DNA of 48,668 nucleotides from Pseudobdellovibrionaceae bacterium (GTDB lineage: Bacteria > Bdellovibrionota > Bdellovibrionia > Bdellovibrionales > JAMPXM01). The translations under genes and the position numbers were made by a program. The stretch spans positions 1-48,668 of the forward strand of contig JAJTYM010000030.1 in the NCBI GenBank assembly GCA_021463345.1. The letters are read 5' to 3'. Below are positions 33,828-43,569 of this stretch, piece after piece (within the stretch, counting starts at the first letter, position 1; every line of letters begins with the position of its first letter). The notes under the pieces are model-generated. The model worked only from the letters and a program-made list of their open reading frames with translations, ran no database searches and was not told the DNA's origin.

Positions 33828-35018
33828 GCCGCCGGTGACCTCGAGCTCCCGGGCGGACGGGGCCAAAAGGCGTTTGACGATGACGATGAAGGCTCCGGTG
33901 AGAACGAGGTTCAGGGACAGGGACAGGAACGCAACCGTGACGAAAGGCCCTGCGATGCCGTAACCGAGTGAGACGGCGAGCACGCCGGCGCCCACCTCGC
34001 CCCGCGGGAACAAGGCGATGGAAACCGCCAGGCGCTCCCGGAAGCTCGCCTCGCTCCCGTAGCAGAAGCAAACGAACATCTTGCCGATGTTGGAGATCAC
34101 CGTGACGGCGACGACGTGCAAGCCGAGTTCCCAGGCGCTCATCGCGACCGCGATCCGCGAACTCGCCCCGAACGCGGGCGGCAGCGAAAAGCCCACCAGG
34201 AACATGAAGCCGCAGGAGATCACGAACGCCGCCGCCTCCCCCTCGCCCGACGGGTTCTCGCCGGGGCCGTCGGCGTGACCGTCGGCCGAATGCGTTTTCA
34301 GCGCGCAGCCGAGCAGAAAGGCCGGCAGCAGAACCTCCAGCGCGAGCCCGACCCCCGTCGCGGGGTCTTTCGTGCCGTGATAAAGGCCTTCGCAAAAGGC
34401 CGTGATGGCGAAAGCGTAAACCAGGATCCAGGGCCACGTCGCCGGCCAACGGAGCTTTCGATAGGCCTTCCACCCCAGAACCAGCATCGCGGCCAGAACG
34501 ACGAGGGCGCCGCTCAGCTGCCAAACGAACCCGACGATGAGGATCTTGATGGGGATCATCAGCAGCACGGTATCCAAGTCGTCGAAGATGGCGAGGATAC
34601 GCGTCTTGCGGAACACCCAGGTCCCCGCGAGGCCGGCGGAAGCCAGCATGGTGAACAACACGCCGGCGGACGTCGGCGCCGCGAACCGTCCCGCGAGAAG
34701 CGCCTCCATCCACGGGGCCCGCCCCGTGGCCGAGACGCTCGGCATCAAGAACAAAAGAAAATAACCGGTGACGAGAAGCCAGGGGAAAGCCGCCGCCGTG
34801 GCGGCGACCAAGTAGTCGACGGCGTATTGGCGCTTGTTGCCGAGATCGACGTCGAACTCGCGGCCCACCTCGATCATGATGTGGGCGAGAAGCCCCATCA
34901 TCGCGAAATGCCTGGCGGCGACGAACCAAGCCGGCAGTTCCCCCATGAGCGCGGGAACGAGTTGGGACGACACGAGCCCCGAGAGCAGAACGCCCGTGAG
35001 AATCAGGGTCTTCCTCAC
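33816..35018 (-). CDS. Cation:proton antiporter (CPA2-type, Na+/H+ exchanger-like)
   Basis: 400 aa with about 11-12 hydrophobic segments. The region FAAPTSAGVLFTMLASAGL followed by LAIFDDLDTVLLMIP contains the paired-aspartate motif of the CPA superfamily. A hydrophilic loop rich in Gly/Glu/Asp (about residues 247-262) splits the two halves, and LFPRGEVGAGVLAVSLGYG matches the 'PRGE' motif of the second half. Start GTG at 35018 follows a GGGGGGCGG site. It exchanges Na+ or K+ for protons across the inner membrane. A possible link to the NhaR-like regulator at 5.4 kb is speculative. Confidence 0.85.
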   Translation of the reverse strand: MRKTLILTGVLLSGLVSSQLVPALMGELPAWFVAARHFAMMGLLAHIMIEVGREFDVDLGNKRQYAVDYLVAATAAAFPWLLVTGYFLLFLMPSVSATGRAPWMEALLAGRFAAPTSAGVLFTMLASAGLAGTWVFRKTRILAIFDDLDTVLLMIPIKILIVGFVWQLSGALVVLAAMLVLGWKAYRKLRWPATWPWILVYAFAITAFCEGLYHGTKDPATGVGLALEVLLPAFLLGCALKTHSADGHADGPGENPSGEGEAAAFVISCGFMFLVGFSLPPAFGASSRIAVAMSAWELGLHVVAVTVISNIGKMFVCFCYGSEASFRERLAVSIALFPRGEVGAGVLAVSLGYGIAGPFVTVAFLSLSLNLVLTGAFIVIVKRLLAPSARELEVTGGSGG

Positions 35019-35304
35019 GACGCCGCCCCCCGCGTCCCGGGTTTTGCTGGAAAAGCCTGCGTGCAGAGGAAAGGGGAAGCCATGGATTCTCCATCGCGGA
35101 AAACAATGGCGACCCTACCATTGGCGAACTCCCGCCTCGACAATGACCGGAGAGACGGAACCCTTTGCTCGTTTTCATCGAGGCTAGCACTGGAAACGAC
35201 GCCCGGACAACGGCAAAAACCAGGACCCTGTCTCGCGATGACTTGAAAGTCCAGGGGAGCGCGGGCCTCGCCCACTCGCCTCCCCGCCCGTTCGCCTCCG
35301 CCGA
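35019..35304. other. Intergenic region upstream of the antiporter gene
   Basis: About 286 bp that must hold the antiporter promoter (minus strand). Short dyads such as ATGGA-TTC-TCCAT (about 35082-35094) are present, but no convincing promoter or gene was found. Confidence 0.3.
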
Positions 35305-36093
35305 TCAAATCACCTTGTAAAACTGCACGTTCAACTGAACCAGCTCCTCCGGCTTCTCCGCATCGGACCGATCTGCGAGACGGTCCATCCTCTCTTTGAT
35401 GACCTCCCAAACGTCTTCGAAACTCCCCCGGGCGAACGTGATCGTCTGCGAGTAGAACTTACCGGTGTTTTCGTAGCTCGCGTCGAAAATCTTCGAGGCG
35501 TTGGCGATCTGATCCTTCAGGAACCGCCGCTGCATCGTGTTCCAGGCGCGCTTGTTGATCCTGAGCTTGACGTGCTGGGCGACCCATTCGCCGCGATCGT
35601 CTCTCCTCATCAGGCCGTTCTTCCCGAGATCCTCGTAGGCCGCCGCGAGCTCCTTCACCGTGATGCCCAACGACTTCGCGAGCTGGGGCTGGGGCATGCG
35701 CGTTTCCAGCGTCGAGTGAAGCAGGAGGATCGGGTAGAACCAGCGGGAAAGGACGTCCTGGGCCGGCTGCATGGATTTCCGAGAAGCCTGGTTCTGCCGA
35801 CGGATCTCGTCGAGGCGTTCCCTGTGATAACGGACGGCTCCCTTGGACGCCGCGTCTTCCCCCATGGCTAAATGAAAAAAATAGTCGAATTCTGCGGGCC
35901 CCAGGCCGAAGAGGTCGCGCAGCTCGTGGATCTGCCCGGGCTGAAGGCGCTTTTTCCCGCTCAAGATGAGCCCGAGGTAACTTTTCGACTTCAACCCCAG
36001 CCGCTCGGCGACCGCCGTCGCCGTGATGTTTTTTTCCGCGATCACCTCGGCGACGAAATCCCGATAGGAGTCGTATTCGAAAATCCGGCGCAT
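35305..36093 (-). CDS. TIGR02147-family regulator-like protein
   Basis: 262 aa. The N-terminus MRRIFEYDSYRDFVAEVI and the HTH-like segment TAVAERLGLKSKSYLGLILSG, followed by LQPGQIHELRDLFGL and EFDYFFHLA, match the TIGR02147 family, paralogous proteins typical of Fibrobacter and Bdellovibrio relatives. The central part has a winged-helix-like block (LAKSLGITVKELAAAYEDLG). The C-terminal half includes GKFYSQTITFARGSFEDV, also family-typical. The ATG at 36093 has a GAGG site. A perfect palindrome lies just upstream (36116-36134), consistent with an autoregulated DNA-binding protein. Confidence 0.88.
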   Translation of the reverse strand: MRRIFEYDSYRDFVAEVIAEKNITATAVAERLGLKSKSYLGLILSGKKRLQPGQIHELRDLFGLGPAEFDYFFHLAMGEDAASKGAVRYHRERLDEIRRQNQASRKSMQPAQDVLSRWFYPILLLHSTLETRMPQPQLAKSLGITVKELAAAYEDLGKNGLMRRDDRGEWVAQHVKLRINKRAWNTMQRRFLKDQIANASKIFDASYENTGKFYSQTITFARGSFEDVWEVIKERMDRLADRSDAEKPEELVQLNVQFYKVI

Positions 36094-36115
36094 ACGCGCA
36101 AACCTCGATTCGATG

Positions 36116-36134
36116 TTGTAACTTTCAGTTACAA
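36116..36134. promoter_or_regulatory. Perfect palindrome in the TIGR02147 / secreted protein divergent region
   Basis: TTGTAACT-TTC-AGTTACAA is an 8-3-8 perfect inverted repeat centred 32 bp upstream of the TIGR02147 start and about 100 bp upstream of the divergent secreted protein. It is a strong operator candidate for the TIGR02147 protein. Confidence 0.65.
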
Positions 36135-36228
36135 AGTAGTACAAGGATGCGCAACTTTATTTAGGCGATTTAAAGGGACGCGCTGTATGTTCCTCTTCGT
36201 CGCCGGAAAGAACTCTCGAGGTTTTTCC

Positions 36229-36585
36229 ATGCGCGCAAGGATCGTCGGACTGCTGCTGCTGACGGGCGGGATCGCCCAAGCCGCGGACATCCCTCCCGGC
36301 CTCAAATGCCGGCCGGCTTGCGAAAAGCCGGGCAAGGGCTCCGCGAAGCTCTGCTTCGGGCCAGCGAGCGACGGCGGGCGCGAGAGCGCCCTAGTCGTCG
36401 ACGACGCCCTCTTCACGGGCACGGCCGACGCCAGCGCGACGATGTTCACGAGCGACGACGGCCGCATCCAGGCGACGATCTCGCTGGATGCGTCCGGCAA
36501 ACCGGTTCGGATCGAAGTCAACGGCGCGGCCTACGAGCGGTGCCCCGGCGGCTTCGGCGAGGGCTCGGTCACCGTTCACAACTGA
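36229..36585 (+). CDS. Small secreted protein of unknown function
   Basis: 118 aa. The signal peptide MRARIVGLLLLTGGIAQAA is cleaved about after AQA. The mature part is about 100 residues and has cysteines at CRPACEKPG, LCFGP and ERCPGG, which could form two disulphides. Glycine- and Asp-rich strands dominate. The ATG at 36229 was preferred over one at 36187 because GAGG precedes it and the signal peptide starts there. Divergent from the TIGR02147 regulator and 69 bp upstream of another small secreted protein. No family recognised. Confidence 0.6.
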   Translation: MRARIVGLLLLTGGIAQAADIPPGLKCRPACEKPGKGSAKLCFGPASDGGRESALVVDDALFTGTADASATMFTSDDGRIQATISLDASGKPVRIEVNGAAYERCPGGFGEGSVTVHN

Positions 36586-36654
36586 AACGCGAGCGGGAAC
36601 TCCTTGGCGATGGCGTCGAGGCTCGGCCCCGCCGCAAAAAAAGAAGGAGTCCTC

Positions 36655-37200
36655 ATGAAAGCACTGGCATCTCTTTTCGCGTTCGGCGCCCTCGCCATCG
36701 GCTCGCAAAGCCACGCCGCCACGATCGAGTCGTGCGTCAACCGGGTCGCCACCGACTGCTCGTCCGTCTCCAACCGCGCCGTCGTCGGCATGGTTTACGG
36801 CGACCAATGCAAGATCGTTCAACACGGGCGCGAGACGCGCTTCGTATCCTTCGTGTCACGCGACTCTTCGCGCATCACCTCGGTGAACTTGAAAGACTGC
36901 CGCACCAGCAGCTACACCTTCCGGAGCGGCCGCATCACCGACCTCGGCGCTCTCGAGGGCCGTCTGTTCCTCACTCTGAGCTCGAAGCGCGTGGCGTTCG
37001 TCGGCCGCAACAACCGCATTCTGGAGCTCAACAACGCGCAGGGCGAACCTTACGTGAGCGTCACGAGCCTCTCGATCGACCAAGCCAACGGCAGCCTGAT
37101 CCTGCAGCGCGAGGGCAATCAGCGAACGGTCCTCGACCGCGGCCAAATCCAGAACCGCATCGACCAGAACAAGATGACGGTCCTCTCGGAATCGTACTGA
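36655..37200 (+). CDS. Secreted beta-rich protein of unknown function
   Basis: 181 aa. The signal peptide ends SQSHAA|T. The mature protein has a cysteine-rich start (ESCVNRVATDCSSVSNR, DQCKIV, LKDCRT) and then alternating beta strands (KRVAFVGRNNRILELNN, YVSVTSLSI, NGSLILQREGNQRTVLDRG). An AAGAAGGAG ribosome site is present. It follows the other small secreted protein in the same direction and may be co-transcribed. No recognised domain. Confidence 0.6.
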   Translation: MKALASLFAFGALAIGSQSHAATIESCVNRVATDCSSVSNRAVVGMVYGDQCKIVQHGRETRFVSFVSRDSSRITSVNLKDCRTSSYTFRSGRITDLGALEGRLFLTLSSKRVAFVGRNNRILELNNAQGEPYVSVTSLSIDQANGSLILQREGNQRTVLDRGQIQNRIDQNKMTVLSESY

Positions 37201-37299
37201 TCTCCCGAACCGGGCCAGCAAGGGGCATGGGTTCCTCATGCCCCCTTCGAGGCGAAAGCCGCCGCGCTCGAGGCCAGGCGGGCGGGATTCGGCCCAAAG

Positions 37300-37764
37300 C
37301 TACCCCGCCTCGTAACCGAAAATATCGAGCATGTCTTCGACGAGCGCACGGAGCGTCTGGCCGTTCTTTTTGGCGTCCGGTGCGGCCACGCAGCACTCGA
37401 GATACTTGATCATCGGGAAAAAATCGACCTTGCGCCTCCCCTCGACCAACCATCGATAGAAATAGTCGATGGCGTCGATCCAATCGGAAAGGGAGAACGG
37501 CGAGCTGTTGACGCATCCGAACAAGGCGTCGGCGACCCGACCGCCGCCCGGGCGCGCCTTCGTGCATTGATAAATGAGCCTCGCCATCGACGTGAATTTC
37601 TCCGGCGACCGGCTCGCGCGCGCGATGTGGGCGAGGCCTTGGCAATCAACAGCGCCGGTTTTCAAGCTCATTCGCGCGTTTTCGAGCGCGTTTTCCCACT
37701 CCGCCTCGCCGTGCCCGGTTTCCAGGTGTTTTTCTCTCGCGAGCGCGCAGGCGTCGAAAGTCAT
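37300..37764 (-). CDS. Small cytoplasmic protein coupled to metH, function unknown
   Basis: 154 aa, helical, with several cysteines ([39 protein letters not shown]). Its ATG overlaps the metH stop as ATGA, so it is translated from the metH mRNA. No signal peptide or membrane segment. Helical pairs in the middle ([29 protein letters not shown]) could form a small repeat fold. I do not recognise the family; a role in methionine or cobalamin metabolism rests only on the position. Confidence 0.6.
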   Translation of the reverse strand: MTFDACALAREKHLETGHGEAEWENALENARMSLKTGAVDCQGLAHIARASRSPEKFTSMARLIYQCTKARPGGGRVADALFGCVNSSPFSLSDWIDAIDYFYRWLVEGRRKVDFFPMIKYLECCVAAPDAKKNGQTLRALVEDMLDIFGYEAG

Positions 37765-40700
37765 GTCGTCCCCGGATCATAATCGAGGTTCGGAGAGAGC
37801 CACTTCTCGACTTCCCGAAGCGGCATGCCTTTTCGGCGAGCGTAGTCCTCCACCTGATCCTTGCCGATGCTCCCCACGTGGAAATACGTGGCTTCAGGGT
37901 GCGCGAAGTAAAGACCGGAAACCGAGCTGGGAGGGTTCATGGCGAAATTTTCGGTCAAGGCCACTCCCGTGTGCCTCTCGGCGTCGAGAAGCTTCCACAA
38001 CAGCGGCTTTTCCGTGTGATCGGGGCACGCGGGATACCCGGGGGCCGGGCGGATACCGCGATACCTCTCCGCGATGAGGTCATCGAGCGTCAGGTTCTCG
38101 GAGGCGCCGAAACCCCATTGCCCCCGCACTTTCTTGTGCAAAAGCTCCGCCGCGGCCTCGGCGAAACGGTCCCCGAGCGCCTTGGCCATGATCGAGGAAT
38201 AGTCGTCGCTCTTCCCCAGGAACGTGCCGGCGAACGCTTCGACTTCATGGCCGGACGTCACCACGAAACCACCGACGTAATCGATGCGGCCCGTCGACCT
38301 CGGGGCGACGTAATCCGCGAGGCAGCGGTAACCCTTTTCGCTTCGCACCTGTTCCTTCTGCTGCCGGAGAAAACGAAACGTGGCCAGCGGCTCCCGCGCG
38401 TCAGGATCCGAGTAGATTTCAACGTCGTCCCCGACGCTGTTCGCGGGCCACAGCCCGACCACGGCCCGGGCGCGGAATCTCTTGTCGCGGATGATCTCCT
38501 TCAGCATTTTTTGGGCGTCATTGAAGAGATCCGTCGCCTGACTTCCCCACTTTTCATGGCTGAGGATCTTGGGGTAGACGCCCTTCAACCCCCATGTCCA
38601 AAACAGCGGGGACCAATCCACGTACCCCGCGATCTCTTCGAGAGGTATCTCCTCGAAGACTTGGACGCCCAACCTCCCCGGGGTCGAGATCTCCGCTTTC
38701 CCCCAATCGGTCTGAAAACTCGAATCCCTGGCCACCTGGATCGAGACAAGCTTCGCGCGGTTCGCGAGAGACTCCTGGTAACGCGCCCGCGACTTCTCGT
38801 TCTCGGCCTTGACCTCCTCGGCATAGGCGTCGCGAACCGCGGGATTGAGGAGCTTGTTGCAGACGCCCACCACCAAAGAGGCGTCACCGACGCGCGTGAC
38901 GACGTGATCGTAGTGCGGCGCGATCTTCACAGCGGTGTGGATACGGCTCGTCGTGGCGCCTCCGATGAGGAGCGGAACGGTGAACCCCTGGCGCTGCATC
39001 TCCTTGGCGTTGTGGATCATCTCGTCGAGAGACGGGGTGATGAGCCCGCTCAGGCCTATGATGTCGGCGTTCCTCTCCTTCGCCGCCTCCAGTATCTTCT
39101 CGCAAGAGGCCATGACACCGAGATCGACGACTTCATATCCGTTGCAGGCGAGAACGACGGCCACGATGTTCTTCCCGATGTCGTGAACGTCGCCCTTGAC
39201 GGTCGCGATGACGAAAACGCCTTGCCCGCGCGCGCCCTTGTTCTTTTCCCTCTCGGCCTCCATGAAAGGGTTCAGGTAAGCGACGGCCTTTTTCATCACG
39301 CGCGCGCTTTTCACGACCTGCGGCAGAAACATCTTTCCCGCGCCGAAAAGCTCGCCGACGACCTTCATCCCGTCCATCAGCGGCCCTTCGATCACGCTCA
39401 AAGGCGCCCCGTACTTGAGCCGGGCCTCCTCGGTGTCCTCGTCGATATGCGTGGCGATGCCTTTGACGAGGGCGTGCGAAAGCCGCGCCTCGAGGGGCTC
39501 GCTTCTCCATGCGTCATCGGCCTTTTCGTCTTTCTTCTGGCCTTTGATCTTCACCAGTTCAGCGTGCTCGATCAAGCGCTCGGTCGCGTCTGGCCGCCGG
39601 TTGAGGAGCACGTCCTCGACTTTCTCGAGCAGTTCCTTGTCGACGTCCTCGTACACCGCGAGCATCCCGGCGTTCACGATGCCCATGTCGAGGCCCGCGC
39701 GGATCGCGTGGTAGAGGAACGCGCTGTGCATCGCCTCGCGCACGACGTTGTTCCCCCGGAATGAGAACGAGATATTGCTCACGCCGCCGCTCGTCAGGGC
39801 GCCGGGGCACAGGGCTTTGATCTCCCGAACCGCCTCGATGAAATCCACGGCGTAGTCGTTGTGCTCCTCCATCCCGGTCGCGACCGTCAGGATGTTGGGA
39901 TCGAAGATGACGTCGCCGGGATCAAATCCGGCCTTGTGGACGAGCAGGTCGTACGCGCGTTTGCATATGCGCACTTTATCCGCCTTCGTCGCCGCCTGGC
40001 CCCGCTCGTCGAACGCCATGACGACGACGGCGGCGCCATAACGCTTCACGAGCTCGGCATGTTCGAGGAAGACCCCTTCCCCTTCCTTGAGGCTGATGGA
40101 ATTGACGATGCCTTTGCCCTGGATGCATTTCAGACCGGCCTCGATGACCGACCATTTCGAGCTGTCGATCATGATTGGAACGCGGCAGATGTCCGGCTCC
40201 GACGCGACGAGATTCAAAAACCGCGTCATGCAGGCTTCGCTGTCCAACAAACCTTCGTCGAAATTCACGTCGATGACGTTGGCGCCGTTTTCGACCTGCT
40301 GCCTGGCGACGACAAGCGCCTGGTCGAAGTTCCCCTGTTCGATCAGTTTCCGGAACTGCGGGGAACCGGTCACGTTGGTCCGCTCCCCGACCATCAAGAA
40401 CGGCTTGTCCGTCCCGTTTCTGACGTTCAGCGGCTCGAGCCCGCTCAAACGCGTGGCGGATGCGACCTCGGGGATTTTTCTCGGCTCGATCGCGCCCAAC
40501 CTCTCGACGATCGCCGCGATGTGAGCCGGGGTCGTCCCGCAACAGCCGCCAACGATGTTGACGAAGCCCGCTTCGGCGAATTCCTCGAGGAAACCGGACG
40601 TGTCGCGCGGAGTTTCGTCGTACCCGGTCTCGCTCAACGGATTCGGCAAACCGGCGTTCGGGTAACAACTCAAGTAGCAATCGGCGACTTTCGAAAGCTC

Positions 40701-41633
40701 GGCGATGTAGGGACGCATCTCAACGGCCCCGAGTGCGCAGTTGATCCCGACGCTCAAGGGGCGCGCGTGCCGCACCGAGTTCCAAAACGCTTCGACCGTC
40801 TGCCCGGAAAGAGTCCGCCCCGAGGCGTCGGTGATCGTCACGGAAAGCATGACCGGCAACCGAACGGCGCCCCCGTCGCGGAACTTCTCGATCGCGAAAA
40901 TCGCGGCCTTCAAGTTCAAAGTGTCGAACGTCGTCTCAGGCAAGAGCAGGTCGGCGCCCCCATCGACGAGCCCGCGGATCTGCTCATGGTAGTTTTCAAC
41001 AAGCTGATCGAACGTGACGGCCCGGTAGCCGGGGTCGTTTACGTTCGGCGACAGGGAGCAGGTGCGGTTCGTCGGCCCGATCGCGCCGGCGACAAAACAT
41101 TTGCGGCCGGGGCTCTCCCGCATGACTTCCTCGCACGCTTCGCGGGCCAGCTCCGCCGAGCGGCGATTGAGCTCATAGGCTACGTGCTCGAGCCCGTAGT
41201 CGGCCTGCGCGATCCGCGTCGCGCTGAAGGTGTTGGTTTCGATGATGTCGGCGCCGGCCCGAAGGTACTGGAGATGGATGTCGCTGATGATGTCCGGCCG
41301 GGTCAGGCTCAAGAGGTCGTTGTTCCCCTTGAGATCTTTCTCGTGATCCTTGAACAAGTCGCCTCGGAAGTCCCTCTCCTCCAGCTTGTGCTGCTGGATC
41401 ATCGTGCCCATCGCGCCGTCCAGGAAGACGATTCGAGACCGAAGCAGCTCTTTGAGTTCTCGAGCCTTGTCGGAATCGGCTTTCACGAAAGCGCGGAGGC
41501 ATCCTGGGCACAAACAGTCCGAGTACCGCTCAGGAATGGCTTCCAAAGGCGGCATCGCGACGCACCAGCATGGATTTCCTTTTTCCTCCATCCCGCAGGC
41601 GAAACTCTCCCCACAGCGCTCACACGTTTTCAT
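37761..41633 (-). CDS. metH: Cobalamin-dependent methionine synthase with N-terminal cysteine-rich CWC domain
   Basis: 1290 aa. Residues 1-46 hold eight cysteines (4, 7, 13, 22, 24, 40, 42, 45) in the CxxCG...CWC...CLCPGC pattern of the 'cysteine-rich CWC' family, normally a separate small protein. The standard MetH modules follow: homocysteine domain with zinc cysteines ([15 protein letters not shown]), folate domain ([12 protein letters not shown]), cobalamin domain with DVHDIGKN, and reactivation domain with [15 protein letters not shown]. It transfers methyl groups from methyltetrahydrofolate to homocysteine. The start is uncertain: ATG at 41633 begins the CWC domain but lacks a clear ribosome site, and a GTG at 41678 overlaps an upstream stop. 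Confidence 0.95.
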   Translation of the reverse strand: MKTCERCGESFACGMEEKGNPCWCVAMPPLEAIPERYSDCLCPGCLRAFVKADSDKARELKELLRSRIVFLDGAMGTMIQQHKLEERDFRGDLFKDHEKDLKGNNDLLSLTRPDIISDIHLQYLRAGADIIETNTFSATRIAQADYGLEHVAYELNRRSAELAREACEEVMRESPGRKCFVAGAIGPTNRTCSLSPNVNDPGYRAVTFDQLVENYHEQIRGLVDGGADLLLPETTFDTLNLKAAIFAIEKFRDGGAVRLPVMLSVTITDASGRTLSGQTVEAFWNSVRHARPLSVGINCALGAVEMRPYIAELSKVADCYLSCYPNAGLPNPLSETGYDETPRDTSGFLEEFAEAGFVNIVGGCCGTTPAHIAAIVERLGAIEPRKIPEVASATRLSGLEPLNVRNGTDKPFLMVGERTNVTGSPQFRKLIEQGNFDQALVVARQQVENGANVIDVNFDEGLLDSEACMTRFLNLVASEPDICRVPIMIDSSKWSVIEAGLKCIQGKGIVNSISLKEGEGVFLEHAELVKRYGAAVVVMAFDERGQAATKADKVRICKRAYDLLVHKAGFDPGDVIFDPNILTVATGMEEHNDYAVDFIEAVREIKALCPGALTSGGVSNISFSFRGNNVVREAMHSAFLYHAIRAGLDMGIVNAGMLAVYEDVDKELLEKVEDVLLNRRPDATERLIEHAELVKIKGQKKDEKADDAWRSEPLEARLSHALVKGIATHIDEDTEEARLKYGAPLSVIEGPLMDGMKVVGELFGAGKMFLPQVVKSARVMKKAVAYLNPFMEAEREKNKGARGQGVFVIATVKGDVHDIGKNIVAVVLACNGYEVVDLGVMASCEKILEAAKERNADIIGLSGLITPSLDEMIHNAKEMQRQGFTVPLLIGGATTSRIHTAVKIAPHYDHVVTRVGDASLVVGVCNKLLNPAVRDAYAEEVKAENEKSRARYQESLANRAKLVSIQVARDSSFQTDWGKAEISTPGRLGVQVFEEIPLEEIAGYVDWSPLFWTWGLKGVYPKILSHEKWGSQATDLFNDAQKMLKEIIRDKRFRARAVVGLWPANSVGDDVEIYSDPDAREPLATFRFLRQQKEQVRSEKGYRCLADYVAPRSTGRIDYVGGFVVTSGHEVEAFAGTFLGKSDDYSSIMAKALGDRFAEAAAELLHKKVRGQWGFGASENLTLDDLIAERYRGIRPAPGYPACPDHTEKPLLWKLLDAERHTGVALTENFAMNPPSSVSGLYFAHPEATYFHVGSIGKDQVEDYARRKGMPLREVEKWLSPNLDYDPGTT

Positions 41634-41674
41634 AGCTGAATTTTCTATGAAAGCCCCACCCGTGGCAAGGCACT

Positions 41675-41870
41675 TCACTCCGGCACCCCCAGCTCCTCAG
41701 CTATGAAATGCACGGAGTCCAGCCGCTCAAAAGAAGGCAAGGCTGCATAGGCGGCCCACAGGCAGTCGCGGTAACGCGCTCGCTCGACGGCCGCCAAGCG
41801 CCGCGGATCGACGCCGACCGTGCCGGCTGCCGACGACGCCGGTCGCTCCCGTGATGAGAACCCGCTTCAT
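41675..41870 (-). pseudogene. NAD-dependent epimerase remnant with internal deletion
   Basis: From an ATG with a GGAGG site (41870) the frame encodes MKRVLITGATGVVGS, the NAD-binding start of an SDR epimerase. It then runs out of sense. The alternative frame encodes TVGVDPRRLAAVERARYRD, continuing to [11 protein letters not shown] and a stop at 41675-41677, a credible C-terminal part. The two pieces fit one gene that lost its middle and a base phase. The stop overlaps a GTG (41678) in the metH frame as GTGA, suggesting the intact ancestor was coupled to metH. Confidence 0.5.
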
Positions 41871-42063
41871 GCCTCCATCCCCCGCGGGCTTCCGATCGCA
41901 AAACCCCGGCCACGAAACCGCGCCTCAGATTGAAACGAAACGACGTCCTGCCGAACCCTGGAAAAGCCATCCGCCAGGCCTTCATCGCCTATGGGAAACC
42001 GCCGATACCATAGCAAGATGAGAATGGCGCAAATCAATCCGAGCCCACCGATAAGGCCTGAGC

Positions 42064-43569
42064 ATGGACGATAGAGCCGAAGACTTCGCGCAACTCGAGG
42101 CTCTCGTCGTTTCCGGCCGTCACGAGGAATGCCGGCGGAGGCTCGACCGGGTCCCCCCCAGGTCCATTCAACGCGAGTGGGCGGCCAAGTACGCGCAGCT
42201 GGCCATGCGGACCCACCGCTCGCTTTTCGCCCTAAAAGCGCTGCATCGATTCATCCACCCGGGGAACCCTTTCGAGGCCTCCGCGACCGACTCGGAAAAA
42301 TCCACTTACGCATCCGCGCTTTTGCACCTGGGCGCGGCGCATGAGGCCTTGGAGCTCCTCGATTCCGTCAACACGGAAAGAACGCCGGAAGCTCTTCTGC
42401 AAACGGCCTTCGCGCATTTCGCACTTTGGGACTACAAGGCGGCGATCCCCATCCTTGAACGGTTCATCGCTCACCCGGGTCCAGCGCCTTACCGGAAGCT
42501 CGTCGGCAAAGTGAATCTGATCGCCGCGCACGCTTATTGCCGCGATTGGGGCAAAGCGCTCCCGCTCCTCCGCGAGGCGAAAAGCCTGTGCAAGTCCGAA
42601 GGGTACGGCCTGCTTCTCGGCAACTGCCACGAGCTTGAGGCCCAAGCGCTGTTTTTCACCGGCCGCTACGACGAAGCGCTCGCCGAGCTCGGGGAAAGCC
42701 GCGAACGGCTCCGCGAGCAAAACGGCATTTACGCTTTGTTCGCAGAAAAGTGGGCCTTGTTCTGCGAATGCTTCCGATCGAACTCTCCCGAGAGTTTGGC
42801 GAGGCTCCGGGCGTTCCGCGAAAAAGCGCGCGAGCACTCGCATTGGGAAACGATCCGAGAGTGCGATCTCTTCGAAGCGACCCTGGCCGGGGACGGCGAG
42901 ATCTTCCGCAAGGTGATCTTCGGGACGCCCTCCGAGAATTACCGCCAGCGGGCGCGCCTCGTCTTCGGCAAAGTCACCAGATCTTCCGGGCGGTACCGCT
43001 GGAGGCTGGGGCCGCCGACCGACGGCGCGGACACCCCTGTGTTCGATCCCTATGAGCCGCAAGGACCCGCGCGGACAGCTCTCCACGACAGGCCCCATCT
43101 GTTCGCCGCCTTCGAGGAATTGACCGCCGACTTCTACAAACCCGCGCATCTGACGGCGTTGTTCCGCGGCGTTTACCCGGCGGAAAAATTCAACCCGTAC
43201 ACGTCACCGGCGCGCGTCCTTCGGCTCCTGAGGCGCTTGAACGGCTGGTTTGAGGAAGCCGGCCTCCCCCTGCGGGTCGATCTTCACAAAAGCGAATTCA
43301 GCCTGGCCGCGGAACAGCCGATCGATATCCTTCTCCTGAGGGGGAAAAAGCGCACGGCCGCCGATGGGAAGTTCGCCGAGCTGAAGAACGCGTTCCCGGG
43401 CAAATCGTTTTCGTCCGCGAAGGTCTCGGGCGCCATGGGGATTTCCATGGCTTCGGCGCGACGCTTGATCAAAACGGCGCTCTCGGAAGGGAAAGTGACC
43501 GCCGTCGGCCGTGGCCGCGGGACCTCGTACCGCCTCGCCTCGCGCCGCAAACGGGAAACCGCGGCATGA
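42064..43569 (+). CDS. TPR-like protein with C-terminal winged-helix
   Basis: 501 aa. The N-terminal two-thirds contains TPR-like helix pairs (LLQTAFAHFALWDYKAAIPIL, GNCHELEAQALFFTGRYDEAL). The last ~80 residues contain a DNA-binding fold: FSSAKVSGAMGISMASARRL followed by IKTALSEGKVTAVGRGRG and a wing TSYRLASRRK. It is therefore probably a regulator or DNA-bound scaffold whose TPR part binds a partner. It overlaps the following lipoprotein gene as ATGA, so the two are translationally coupled. No signal peptide. Similar TPR-HTH proteins occur in Bdellovibrio-type genomes, but I cannot name a target. Confidence 0.7.
   Translation: MDDRAEDFAQLEALVVSGRHEECRRRLDRVPPRSIQREWAAKYAQLAMRTHRSLFALKALHRFIHPGNPFEASATDSEKSTYASALLHLGAAHEALELLDSVNTERTPEALLQTAFAHFALWDYKAAIPILERFIAHPGPAPYRKLVGKVNLIAAHAYCRDWGKALPLLREAKSLCKSEGYGLLLGNCHELEAQALFFTGRYDEALAELGESRERLREQNGIYALFAEKWALFCECFRSNSPESLARLRAFREKAREHSHWETIRECDLFEATLAGDGEIFRKVIFGTPSENYRQRARLVFGKVTRSSGRYRWRLGPPTDGADTPVFDPYEPQGPARTALHDRPHLFAAFEELTADFYKPAHLTALFRGVYPAEKFNPYTSPARVLRLLRRLNGWFEEAGLPLRVDLHKSEFSLAAEQPIDILLLRGKKRTAADGKFAELKNAFPGKSFSSAKVSGAMGISMASARRLIKTALSEGKVTAVGRGRGTSYRLASRRKRETAA

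Noticed and set aside
33679-35190. Long open frame of 503 codons on the minus strand overlapping the antiporter gene
   Set aside because: Arg/Gly/Pro-rich product without domains; it is the out-of-frame shadow of the antiporter gene in GC-rich DNA.
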